From NCBI GenBank assembly GCA_963920665.1, contig OY987265.1:30757001-30821000 (forward strand): a stretch of 64,000 nucleotides of DNA. The letters run 5' to 3'. This DNA is from Straminergon stramineum (lineage: Eukaryota > Streptophyta > Bryopsida > Hypnales > Calliergonaceae). A program made the position numbers and the translations under genes. Positions 44,081 through 55,860 of the stretch are shown piece by piece (positions within the stretch are counted from its first letter, which is position 1; every line of letters begins with the position of its first letter). The notes under the pieces were generated by a model, which saw only the letters and a program-made list of their open reading frames with translations, made no database searches and had not been told where the DNA came from.

Positions 44081-45545
44081 AACTTGGACGATCATTCTAA
44101 CTTTCTAAAGGTGATTCCACAAATTTTCAGAACACCTAAACAGGCTCTTGCAGCAACCAGAGTAATCATCAAAACCTTGGACGACTATAATGCCTTGAGT
44201 GCTATCCTGACTTACATTCATGCACATAAGCCTTATCCGAGTTAACAGGTCATATTGGATGAGCTCATATTCGACACATGATCTTTCATTAGTTAGTAAT
44301 TGAAATGCTGCAGATAATTTGTGTAGTACAGTCATCTGCATGCTGGTGGTGGTAGGAAATTGGATGTAAATACTAACGTATGGGAGATCTATATGGTGCA
44401 TGGTGCATGCAGTGACTGCAGTCATGCAAATGAACCTTTGCACGTAATCCCAAGACAAGGTGAACCGGCCTATTACCTCTCTCAATTCTGTACACAATGG
44501 GTACACTCCACATGAAAAATGTACAGTACATGTACATGATGGCCAAATTGGAATGCAGAGGGTAATAGGCATGTTGTAGCAATGTAGACTATAATTATGA
44601 TTTGCAAGAGTTTCCCATGCATTGCCAGGACCGGCATGGAGAACCTCAAATATCCACTTTGGGATGTAAGGGAAACTACCCCACTACGGGCAAAATGGGA
44701 GCAACTCTATTGTGGGAAAAATTATTGTAATGGTGGTCTATGTTTAAGTTTTCAAATTGATGCCATTAAATATAATTTTGTTGACAACGGAATCACTTAC
44801 CTTATTCCCTAAAACAATTTGATGTTTTTAGGCTCAAAATTGCTTTAAAGTACTCAAATCCAAAACAAAGCTTAAATCTTCATGTATATTTATTCATTAA
44901 CAAGTCCAAATGTAGAATCCTTTAGTTAACTTGTTAGAGTATATCCTCCTAAAATTTGAGAATAAGGAAACCTTATCAATTGTAAGATTTGTCATGCTTG
45001 AATTTCGAATAGAAGTATTTTCAAGTATATATGTAGATCAATTTCAATTTCATCTTTCAAACCTTTTAGATATAAATGGGGTGATTGCAAGAAACACTTG
45101 TCATATTTTCCGTCACACATTCAATGTGGAAGTTGTTTTGCTCCATAAGTATTGCAAAAATGATTGAATGAACATGAAAATCAGAAGTAAGCTTCCCATA
45201 GCTATAGAAAATGTACTTGAATTATTTCAATTTTTTCTAAATTAATTCAAATAGTGAGATGGAATTTGAAATATATGTCACATATACAATTATGGTGTTT
45301 TTTAGTACTATTGAGTACCTTTTTTAAAGAGTTACGATGTCAAATTTGGTAGGTTAGCTCTTCTAATAAAAAGACACCTTCTCAAGGGAGGGATTTCCAA
45401 AAACATGTTCCTTGTGTGTTTTGCATTGGTCTAAAGTGTGCTATATGCCTATATTCAAGTTGAATTTATGTTGAATGAAAAATGATTTTTTTGGGTCTAG
45501 CTTTGATCTTCCTTCTTTTCTCTTAATTGATAACAATGGCCACTT
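44081..45545. other. Region behind gene C with GTAC cluster
   Basis: No gene recognised. Five GTAC words occur within 36 bases at 44500-44535. The minus-strand frame at 44105-44572 (155 codons) has no recognisable domain. From about 44800 to 45000 the sequence resembles 38470-38600 (AGTACTCAAAT, ATCCTTTAGTTAACTTGTTA), so it is probably a diverged repeat copy. Confidence 0.4.
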
Positions 45546-46624
45546 TTAAGGGTCATTGCAAGAAACATTGTCCATTTTGCGTAGCATTTTGGAAACCAAT
45601 TTTTGTCAACTGCTATAATTTTTGAATTATGAACTCAATGCCCAAAAGAAACAACTGATTTCTGAAATTTTTTATTGTCATCATACCCTCTATTTTTCAG
45701 AAATTTGAAAAAATCAATTTGGGGTAGTAGTCATGCTTTCAGATTTAGAGGTTTCTTATACTAAATACTAGTTCAATTTAATGATTTTTGGTTGAAATTT
45801 TTGTAGTATATTCCTATAGTAGGTAGACATGTCCCTACCAAAGGGCATCCAAAAAAACATTATTTTATACCCTCCACGTTTGTGCAAAGAGGCCTCTCTT
45901 ACACATGCACTTATAAACATTAGAAATGTTTTTGATCTCATTTTTTTGGTCAAATCTCATCACTATGAAGTACTCACAAATATATGATTTTTAGTTTTAT
46001 TTAAAATTTATTTTTTCATTTTATAAAAATAAAAAAATCCCAATATGTATTTTCTTCACCAAAATTCTACATCCCAAAAGTTGTCCCAGTAAATACAATT
46101 TAGACATTTTAATTTGTAGAAAATAGGAAAATCAATTTTAAAAAAACCTAAAAATTGGCCATTGGAAAAGACTTCATGGCAATGAGATTGGATTAAATAA
46201 ATAGTCAAAACCATTTCTAATGTTTACAAGTGCATGCACAAGAGACTAAAGAGAGGTCTCTTTGCACAAACATGGAGGACAGAAAATGATGTTTTTTTAG
46301 ATGCCTTTTAGTAGGGACATGTCTACCTACTGTAGGAATATACCACAGAAATTTCAACCAAAAATCATTAAATTGAACTAGTATTTAGTATTAAAAAAAC
46401 CCTAAACCTGAAAGTGTGATATATTAATATAATGGACATTTAAATATAAAATTATTTTTAAAAATTTCTAAAAAATAAGAAATATAATGACAATCAAGTT
46501 AACTAGAAGCATGTTTTTTTATTTTTGGCATTAGGTTTTAAATTTACAAGTTAGAGTAGATGACAAGAGAGTCACACTAATTGTGACATAAAAATGGTCA
46601 GATATTTCTTACAATGACCCTTAA
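45546..46624. mobile_element. Palindromic TTAA-bounded foldback element
   Basis: The left end is TTAAGGGTCATTGCAAGAAA and the right end is its inverted form ending GACCCTTAA. The arms stay alignable for about 400 bp each: CATGTCCCTACCAAAGG matches the inverted arm at about 46307-46325, and GAGGCCTCTCTT matches the arm near 46250. The unpaired centre is about 45950-46205. TTAA at both borders again suggests TTAA targeting, but the terminus GGGTCATT differs from the CCCCTAAAG group. Confidence 0.7.
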
Positions 46625-48298
46625 AACAAAATTTTCATGTGCATTTTCTAATTTAAAAAAATAGAAATGTGAAAGTCTGATTTTCTAGCATAAATAGCAA
46701 CTTGTAGCTCAAAACAATATTTCAAGGTCTATAGAAAGGCTCAATAGTATTGGTAGGGACATATAGTGATTCTAATCTACCAATGTAAATTGTTTTTTTA
46801 TGGCAAATTAAGCATTGTCATTCATCCTTGCTATCCAATGTTGAACATCACATGTTGGAATAGTAGATGTGAAATCTAATCGACCCATCTATATTTCATG
46901 TTCTCTGCCTCTAATAGTACTGAAGGTGGCTTGTAGTACAAAAGTACTAAATGGTTGAAAATAAAAAATGCAACAAATAGTGCAATTTTTTTTGCAATCA
47001 CCCAATGCATAGATCCTACAACTTGTTACTCTCCATAATATGTTGAAGAAATAAGTTTGGAATACCTATAAAATATCTCAAACAAAAAATCTTTCATATT
47101 CATGCTTGAAAAAAATTGTAAGTAGAAAGAAGTAGAGAATGATTTAAAATTCTAAATTATTAAGTATTTATTTATGGGGTTGAAAAATTCCAATCCCAAT
47201 GCTTGTAATGTTGTAATAAAAAATCTACATCCAATGATTTTATTTCCAAAAATATGGAAAATTGAATTAAATAAAGTACTTCAAAACTTATTTGAAAGTA
47301 GATATTCTATAATTGTCCGCAAATCAAAATGGAATGACTCAAAACTTTCCATAAATTCCAAATCTAGCAAACTAAGTTCAAATTTTTATTTTGTTAAAAA
47401 GTTATTTTTTTGAGTTGTCCATACTCCCCCCAAAACTACATATCTACAAAACAAATTTAACCATATAGTCACAAGTTGTGAAAATTGTTGCACCTTGAAG
47501 CTACTCCTTGACATATCTTGCATGAAAATTTCAAAGAAAAAAATGAAAATTCAATTCTTAGGGAGCTATACTACCTCAAATTTCAACAATGTGCAAGCAT
47601 TTTACAACTGGAGCCACTTAAAAGTGTAAAGCTCTTCACTCTCTTGAAGTTATCTTTTAAAAATTGAGCCTATGACCACATAGCCAAACTTGATATTCTT
47701 TGCATTGTATGATCTATTATTGCACTATAAACAAGTAGACATTATTTGAATTGATTCTTTAGAGATTAATTAAATCATTCCTTTTCTATAAGTTGTAAGA
47801 AACTAGATTTAAGCCATTTGAAAATTTCATTATACTGAAATTCAAATTTATGTGTAGTATGATAATTAGAAAATGAGTTCTAAGTAGGATTACAATCCCA
47901 AAATGCAAACTACAATTACATATTCAATTTTCAAAATTTTTAGAGCTTTCCAATTACAACTTGGAGAAACTTGAAATAGTAAAATTTGGTCACATTTGTT
48001 GAGTTCAAATCCAAAAAAGATTATTTTTATGGCTAAAATTCAAACCAAGAATAAGGAGATAGAAATGACTAAAGGATTGTAGGAAAGTTTCTTTTTTGTG
48101 ATTCAAGGACAAAGTATCTTCTTTATAAAAATCCCAGTAATACCTCAACGAGGGAATTTCTGTCATCATCCACTACTAACAATTGTAGTCAAGGAATTAT
48201 CACTTTATAGTTTGGATGAAAAATTGCAATCTTTAATCCACTATTGTTCATTTGAAATAATTCATATGCCATTTTATAGCTTTGACAACTTTTAAGGG
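46625..48298. other. AT-rich DNA with a truncated T1 copy
   Basis: The interval 47090-47580 matches the middle and 3' part of family T1 (AGAAAGAAGTAGAGAATGAT, CAATCCCAATGCTTG, GAATTAAATAAAG), but the ends are missing. This copy supplies one of the uninterrupted target sites for the nested insertion at 38943. No gene. The stretch ends with AAGGGTTAA at 48294-48302, a possible right terminus. Confidence 0.45.
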
Positions 48299-48818
48299 TT
48301 AATCCTTATAGGATTGTGCCTATAATCATGTAATTGGAATTTAAAATCCTTCATTAAGTATGGTTGATTTGCTACACATGAAGTTTTCTATTCTCATTTT
48401 TTATAGGTGAACTCACATGTCTTCTACAAGTCATATAAGTTCCAAAATTTAATTTTCATGACCTGAAATTATTGCAAATTCTTTGAAGACAAAAAACAAA
48501 AAAATTCAAAACAAATTATAACACACTTCAATTTATGAAGTTTCACCATAGGTGCATATAATTGAACTAAATTTGTAAGAGAATTATATATTTAGAAACA
48601 TCATTACAGTCTCCTAACTTTAAATTGCAAGAAAATGTTTTATTTTAGGATTATTTTAAAGTTTCCAAGCAAAGTAGAAGTTAGACTTGGAAAGCTTCAT
48701 AATATTATTGCTGAAAGTAAAAAGAAATTGAATTTCACTTGATTTTGAAAGTAAAATTGAATTACTTATTACTTATAGTTGTAATCTCTTCCTTGAAATT
48801 GAATTTTCTCAATTTTCT
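48299..48818 (+). repeat. Dispersed repeat, pair with 50418-50950
   Basis: It starts at TTAATCCTTATAGGATTG and is alignable with 50418-50950, which starts TTAACTCCTAAAGGGTTG. Shared inner segments are TATTTAGAAACAT(C/G)ATTA and AAAGTTTCCAAG(C/T)A(A/G)AGTAGAA. It abuts the TTAA element at 48819. Its right terminus is unclear. Confidence 0.5.
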
Positions 48819-49393
48819 TTAACCTCTAAAGGATCAAGGCACATTTTAGACACAAATAGTGAAAAACTGCCACTTTTTAGGGCAGTGGGAAAAAAATGAA
48901 AAAATAAAGTTTAAAAAAAAAATTCAACCGTACAAATTTGTACTAGACTACTATGGGAATGTGCAGAAAAAATTTCAGAAATTTTGGCCATACAGATTGA
49001 TAGATTATAACGTTTGAAGTTAGGAAAAAAAGTTTTTTTTTGACCTTGCCCGACAGGGCCAGTAGCTTTTAACTCCTCCTAGAGTGAGATTTTTACACTA
49101 CACATGGCTATTTTGACATTTGCATCTTATATCATGTAAGTTACATACCTGCAAAATTTCAAAAGTAGAAGAGTTGTTTAGCACATGCTGCCCAAGTTGC
49201 CAAAAAAGTTTAGGGCATCATAACTTTTGATCCAAGCACCTAATTGGGAAAAAAAATCACATTCCCACTTAAGGAACACATATTCCTACCTTGTGTCTAA
49301 ATTTGAAGAACATCTGTTCGAAAATGACTTCATACAAACCTACTTAAGATTACATGCGTACGTTCAATGGTCATTCGGTCCTTTAGGCATTAA
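48819..49393 (+). mobile_element. TTAA-bounded TIR element, family T2, copy 1
   Basis: The left end is TTAACCTCTAAAGGATC and the right end GGTCCTTTAGGCATTAA, 575 bp. It is the uninterrupted version of 62100-63636, which lies in the opposite orientation. Matching inner segments are AAAAACTGCCACTT, ACTATGGGAATGTG, ACCTTGC and AAATGACTTCAT. Non-coding. Confidence 0.72.
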
Positions 49394-49419
49394 CCTATAA
49401 ACCACGACCTGGTTATTTT

Positions 49420-49605
49420 TTGGCCAATAAATGACAAAGAATCCTTTTGAGTAGGACAAAAGTGCAACTATTTATCCTCAAAATTTTGTGGAAAAAGGGG
49501 AGATCTTCTACAATAGTTTGACCTCCACTAAATGCTTTGGGATTTTTCTTAAACCAATAATTCACACGGTTCCAAAAGGGATGATTTCTTTAGTCACCAA
49601 CCCAT
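49420..49605 (+). repeat. Dispersed repeat R2, copy 3
   Basis: It contains ATGACAAAGAATC, CTCAAAATTTTGTGGAAAAA, GACCTCCACTAAATGC and a GAAGGTTTAACA end, in the same order as the copies at 563 and 25185. Confidence 0.6.
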
Positions 49606-50417
49606 CCTTGAAGGTTTAACACCAACAAGAAAAAAATGGACTACACTATGTTGGCAATTGCTCATTGTGAAATTACATCACTTTTAAACTTGCAAGTGGA
49701 GACATGTTCAAGTGTGACAACAACATAACATTTTCATAAAAACCACCGTTGAATTCGCAAGATAAAGAATCCAACTAAGTAACAACATGCAAAGTTGAGT
49801 TCAATTTGAACAAGTGTTTAAGAGTTTGTCAAGCCAAATGAATGAACCAACAATTGCCTTCGCTTGCGAAATATATTAGATTTTTACTTCACTTGATTTG
49901 GGTTTTTTGTCACACAGGGGCAAATCAAAAGCACATGATGATTTGATTTGCATTTTGTAATGGTTCACTTCCTACAAAGATTGCACTCGTAGTGTAAGAA
50001 GATGGAGCACCCCATTTCTTTCCTCCAACAAGTTCCCATTGGGGAAGAGCCTCACAATTGTATTGTCTTTGTTTTTGACTTGGTATAACTTTCTAGGAAA
50101 TTATTCTTAATTCCCAAATTATAAATTGTACAGAGTCAAAAGATGCTATGCTACTACTAATGAAGATAGAAAGAGAAGGAACTCCAATCTCTTTTGTAAG
50201 ATAAGCATAAATTTAGAGTCTATTCACCTTGGATCCCACACAAAAAATCCTATACTAAAGGATCTTATGGCTCACAATAGATTCTTCTTACAATTCTTGA
50301 GTGAAACACAAGATAGAACGTGCAAAACTTGTATGTTCTTTGTTCTTAAAACCTAATTTTGAAAAATTGAGGTGAACAATGCAACAGATTAGACATCAAG
50401 TACCATTGCCTAGTTTC
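49606..50417. other. AT-rich spacer, no gene seen
   Basis: No gene. A 76-codon plus-strand frame at 50126-50356 shows no motif. Confidence 0.4.
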
Positions 50418-50950
50418 TTAACTCCTAAAGGGTTGAGCCCACGATTGTGTAGTCAAACTTGAAAGTCCTTCACTTTGTATCTTCCATTTCTTCTATATTT
50501 ATGAATGAAATGTTGCGCTTTTATTCTTTTTTAGAGATGAAAACACATGTCTAGTATATGTGATGAATTTTTCAATTTTTTTGGTGAAACTTTCAAATTA
50601 CCATGAATTTTTGAAGAATAAATGAAGAAAATTCATATCAAATACAAAACATGATTAAAATATTTCAAAATTTCAAAACAAAAGTACATTATAGAGTAGA
50701 ACATTATAGATTACTTTAATATAAAGAAAATTTCCTTGTCACTCCATATTTAGAAACATGATTATAGACCCTAACTTCAAACTTCAATGAAATGCTTATT
50801 TTAAAGATCTTTTCAAAGTTTCCAAGTAGAGTAGAAACTAAAGTTCATAAGCTTCATTTTGTTAAAGTTTCTCAAAAGCAAAAGAAATCAATTGAATGTC
50901 AAAATCAAGTTTTAAAGAAAGAAAGCTCAAAGTATTGAAATATATTGTCC
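50418..50950 (+). repeat. Dispersed repeat, pair with 48299-48818
   Basis: It starts TTAACTCCTAAAGGGTTGAG, a TTAA-type terminus, and stays alignable with 48299-48818 for about 500 bp. The right end lacks a clear inverted partner, so it may be truncated. Confidence 0.5.
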
Positions 50951-53095
50951 CATACATTGTACAGCGTGCCATTATTTTTGGTAAAATACCCCATATAATT
51001 TCAAAAAACAACTAAAATTTATTGAACTTAATTCAATGATGTGGATATAGCATCAATAAAGTTGCACATAAAAAATAGAACAACATTCTTCCATTTTTCA
51101 ATATGCACAAAGCTTATTTGACCATCCAAGGATATTTTTTGTCTTTGACATCCATCCATCCTTTAAGAAATATAATTAGTGTACTAGGAGGATGCAAAAA
51201 CTTCAAATGACAAATGCATTCCCTCATAACCTTGCTACATTGTTGGATAGCCTATTGTCATCCATTGTTTTCCCCTTTGCTCATTCTACATATTTTGACT
51301 TCTTCAATTCACAATTAATATGGCCTTAGAACAAATCAAGAAATACTCCATATGTATTTGGGTCAATTTTTTTTGGAAAAAAACCCATCACATGTGGACC
51401 AAGCAAAACATGTATTTTTTCATGTGGATCATATTGGGGGGCAATGATTGTCCTTTTGGATGCTCGTGTGGCTTTTTTCATCCTCCACATTGTTGCAATG
51501 ACAATCCTATTGTAAAGTGCCCTCAAGAACCATTCACAATGTGTAAAAACTTCAAGTTGTATATATAGAAGTCATTAAATTGTTATTTTGCAATATAATT
51601 CCGACCTTTTCATGCCCCATTCCACACTCAATATGTCTTTATGTGTGAAATTTTCAATTTTGATGATATGAAGATTGAATAAAGCAAAATTTGATATATA
51701 GGTTTAAAATTTGTTTAGGATGGATCTTGAGTCATTCTATTCATTACAAAATCCCAAATAGAAAATTTCAAAGCTAAAATAATAACCAATTGAATTGATA
51801 TTAAATCAAAATTTGGATGGTCTTGAAAATTCCATTGAGTCAATATATCTTGACTTAATGCTTTTCTCATTCACAATATCTCAACAATACTTCAATTCAT
51901 TTCTTATCAATTCTATTTGAATCACCCTTGATAATGCACAAAATTAGTATCTATAAATCTATGAATGAAGGGAACTAAAAAAGGTACCTACTAGTATTAA
52001 TTCAATCATACATGATTGAAACTATAACATTGAAGTAATCAATAGAGGTTGAAAACTTATTGAATCAATTTTGATGAAGAAACACATAAGTTGTTTGAAT
52101 TTTTCAAAAATATCGACTAGAGCAACCTACTCTGAAATTGGCTCAAAACTTGAAGGTGTTTATGAAATAAGTGCCATCCTCACTAAAATTTGGAAGCACT
52201 CACTTGGATGGTTCACAAAATGTATTGAACATTAAGAATCATCTAAAGATCACAAATTCCTCTATCATGGTAGACCCTTGATTTACTAACATGAAGTCTT
52301 TTAATTTGTTAGGTGAGCCATGGGCATAGGACCAACCTACTAAGGTAAGTGAATGGAACTTCTTGATACATTCAAAAGAATGGTAAATCCTTTACAATCA
52401 AATTTTGTACTTTATCTCTGGAAGACACTTTGAAAATCAACCACAGTTGCCCATACAAGGTCAATTTAGGCTCACCAAATGCCTCCATCTATAAAGCGAC
52501 ACTACTATGCTACGGTAAACCATAAAAGTTGCTTGTGGCCTATATAAATTGTGGCATATTATCTAAGTGCTCACCGGACATGTTGGGATTTCTATAGATG
52601 TAAGGACATAAAACACCTATTCATATCAAGAAATTGATTGTCAACTTGTATGCATTGATTTCCTTATTGCTTCCAAATAAAAGAAAATAATACACACTAG
52701 TCTAATTGCAATCCAATCTTGCTAAAAGTGATTATCAATTGTAACAAAGTTGCACTAACGGACTTGAGCTCAATCATGAGAACAATACCTCTCCACCTAT
52801 GAAATTCTTCTAAATTTTGTAAATGTTTAAAGTTTTGTGGAAGTAGGTATGTAGCTCTTGTTGCTCACAAATGAGGTTTCAAACACTTTTGGATATAAAA
52901 AGTTGTATAGAGTCAAATGTGAAGTTGCATGTGGGATTGAGCCATGAACTTTGCAAGATGACTTTTGCTCCCCATAAAACATTAAGACCTATTTCAATAG
53001 CCTTAATACATATATTAAACTAATAATAAATAGATTGAATTTCAAGACTTATTAATTAATAATCACTTGATTTTTGTCAAAATAAATGCTAAATT
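50951..53095. other. AT-rich stretch without genes
   Basis: No domain was recognised in any frame; the 82-codon frame at 51320-51568 contains several Cys residues but no ordered zinc motif that I can name. Confidence 0.4.
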
Positions 53096-53467
53096 CTAGC
53101 CAATTTCTAAAGCATTACTAAATTCAAAGAAAAATAAAACATTTAGGTGATTCGGTAATTGAATACTTATTTGGTTTAGAGCAATATATTTTTCCCTTTG
53201 TCTTATGTTATCAAACCCTTCCATAGTATCTTGCAACTTGAGTAAGGCACCTAGCCTTTGATCATGCCTAGCAATCTCAAAAGTAGCTTGTCTCTTATTC
53301 CTAGCTCTATATCCAGCCTTCAAAAAAGTAATGTACATTTGTTCATATATATTGGTACTATATTCCCATGCAAGTCCTAATCGACAAATGTAGTCATTGA
53401 ATTGATTGAAATATGACATGGCATGCATTTTCATTGTATTATATTCCAACTTTTTCCATTCAAGCAT
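53096..53467 (-). pseudogene. Possible transposase fragment (Plavaka/CACTA-like)
   Basis: A 123-codon minus-strand frame from ATG at 53467 in otherwise stop-rich DNA. The segment STNIYEQMYITFLKAGYRA followed by RNKR (about residues 38-59) resembles the YSTxxxExLHIxxxKxxYRxSNKR block of Plavaka-type transposases related to CACTA elements. No catalytic residues or terminal repeats are visible nearby, so it is a remnant at best. The assignment rests on one motif. Confidence 0.35.
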
Positions 53468-53705
53468 AGTTCACTTCAAGCCTATATAAATTTGATTAAG
53501 CAAAGATTGTTGGAAGAAACATCCATTTAATTATAAGATAGCAATAACATACTAGCATAGATTTTTCAAAAACTTAATAGTAATTCTAGTAGACTAAATT
53601 TGAAATTGACAACATACCTTATCATTAGCTTATCCATTTCAGCCAATGATTGTGATGTGTGTTTTGGACTATGAGTAGCAACCTTATACAACTTCAAAAA
53701 TAGTA
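53468..53705. other. AT-rich spacer, no gene seen
   Basis: A short stretch between the possible transposase fragment and the pogo-like MITE, without recognisable content. Confidence 0.4.
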
Positions 53706-53890
53706 CAATAGAACTTCACTAAGTCAATACTCTCTAATTCAATAAAGTTTTGTGAAACTACATTGATTGTTGGTCCCGACTTAGCAATATGAACTACATA
53801 CAAAGATCATGTCCCTCCCTTACGCAATAAACTCTCTTCTCTAATGTGTCAGACCAGTCCCAATCTTATTGCTTTAGAGAGGTTCTACTG
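53706..53890. mobile_element. pogo/Emigrant-like MITE, 185 bp
   Basis: The left terminus is CAATAGAACTTCACTAAGTC. The reverse complement of the right end is CAGTAGAACCTCTCTAAAGC, and the match continues into CAATA. TA flanks both ends (53704-53705, 53891-53892). The CAGTARAACCTCT start and the internal GGGAC(C) segments are as in plant Emigrant/Lemi pogo-type elements. No transposase. Confidence 0.72.
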
Positions 53891-55414
53891 TACAAAGGCC
53901 TTGACATTATCTTTGTAGATCCCAACAAGACACAAAACAATCACCTGAAAACAAACACACAATTTCAAAATAAAACTTTTTAGTGCCAAATTCAAATTGA
54001 TTGATTACAACTTTCATGTAGATGTTCAATAAAATTGAGATATATCAATGATTTGTTTCATAATGTGAGGATTTGACTTGATGATTCGATGATCTGTCTG
54101 GCCTTCGAGGTTGCCGCAGTTACTTATCCAGATTTTCTTTCTTCTCAATCATCTAAAATTCCAAAGCTCAATGAAGCAGTTGCAATGCTTTTGAATTAGA
54201 GATGAAAATTGAAATCACAGTGAGTACTTCAATTGTGACTGTCGATTTGTTTGTGTGCAGTCTTTGAGGTTTGCCTTGCACTGTGCACATATATTTTGGT
54301 TTCTGTTTAAAAGAACTTTACTCTTGAGCGGAAGTCCAACATACAAAATACAAAGATTGAAAAACGTTCACAAAGTGTTGCTGGATTAGTAACCGGAGAA
54401 CAAGAATGTTTCCTTTTCCTTTGATAGAGCCTCGTTCTATCAAGTTGCCACATGATACTCTAAATAATCAGAAGTAAGCTTAAGTGTCGAAGTCGTGAAA
54501 TTCCGCCATTTAAAGATATTGATGTTACATGAGGTTGACGTCCGATCTGGTGTTTTGCAGATGAATTTTAGCCAGTGCACAAAGTAGCTGCTCCGAAGTA
54601 TGTTGGAGGGATTCAAGAAGGTACATACGGAAACGGAATGGTGTCTAGCCTTCACCTTACTTATCTCTTATCTCCACATTTAACAGATGATGTTTTTGCA
54701 CTCAAACTGGAGCTCCAAGCCGAACGTGCAGTAGTTGAATGATCTTCCTGTTTTTAAATGCCCTGAGTTTTTTGAGAAATGAACAGAGTTTGAGTTAAGC
54801 TTAGTGGATGAGTGTGAAGCGTTAAATGATCAAGTAAGTTAGTACTGCCAAAACAGAGACAACAACCAGTTGCAATAAGAGCGACTGTATTTCGGAATTG
54901 GAATACCAAAAGAAGTTAATGTACAAGATCTTGGATTCTAGATGACCAAGGGCTATTTTAGCAGACTTTGAAATCCTCAATATGAGAAAGAAACTACGAA
55001 TTCAGCAATTAGATGATTTCAAGGATCCTGGTCACTTAGTGTGCAAAACTCTGCCAGCACCTACCTAGATTATATACACGTTCAGAAACATGGCATATCA
55101 AAACAGACGATGATCTATGCGAAATGGCAGCTGATGATTGTGTATCGATCGTTTGGGGCTTGTCGTTCCGCATCATGTGATTTGCAAAGCATTGATTTCC
55201 CTGTTAAAAAAAATTAATCTCTACGCCCTGGTTGTAGTTTCTGTTGTTAATTTGTTTGTGATTTGGTTTCTAGATTTAGAGTTCATTGTACTTTGTGATT
55301 CGGAGACACGTCATTAGGCATGGATATTCGGAGTCTTGTTTTGTCGTGGTATTCTTTGTTGGAGTGATCCTGACGCTTGTTGTGTTTGTTTGTTCTTCTA
55401 TTCAGGACATTGCT
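53891..55414. other. Moderately AT-rich region, no gene seen
   Basis: GC content is slightly higher between about 54080 and 55190 than in the flanks, but no long frame or recognisable protein segment was found. It could be untranslated or non-coding RNA sequence. The plus-strand frame at 55286-55486 is hydrophobic over its first part and unrecognised. Confidence 0.3.
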
Positions 55415-55860
55415 TTGACCGAGTTGGCTCGCACCCATCCCACATTAGAGAAATTTTGGACTCTCCTGAGGATTGCCAGGGGTTGACAAGCCAGTCTATT
55501 TCTGGAGCCTATTGAAGCTACTCAAAAGAGGAAATTTTCTAACAAAACAAAGATTCACCTTGTGTGAATATCGGGAGTTCCAAAAGTATATTTCAGTTTT
55601 CTATTCCACAATTGTCAAAGGGAGGTGCTTTGGGGGTGCTTTCAAATATCAAAACAACACTTGTCACAACCCTAACTAATAGTAATTGAGAGTAAATGCT
55701 CCGACATTTGGAAGTGACGAAGTGCAAAAATAGGGGAAAAGTTCCTCAAGCAAAATAAATGTAATGCACTGAAGGTCCCTCTCCGCACTTCTTGGTAGCC
55801 CTCTAGAGAGTCCAAAATTTCTCTAATGATCAAATTGGGCCTAACTTTGATTGAACTTCT
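55415..55860. repeat. Inverted repeat with arms of about 70 bp
   Basis: CATTAGAGAAATTTTGGACT occurs at 55443-55462 and, inverted, at about 55804-55823. Imperfect similarity extends on both sides (CTCCTGAGGATTGCC versus CTCTAGAGGGCTACC). The spacer is about 300 bp. It may be a decayed TIR element. No target duplication was seen. Confidence 0.5.

Noticed and set aside
44105..44572. A 155-codon minus-strand frame behind gene C
   Set aside because: No recognisable domain, and the region carries palindromic GTAC clusters and repeat-like sequence instead of gene-like composition.
51320..51568. Cys-rich plus-strand frame
   Set aside because: The Cys and His residues do not form a known zinc-finger spacing, and the minus strand is open over the same interval.
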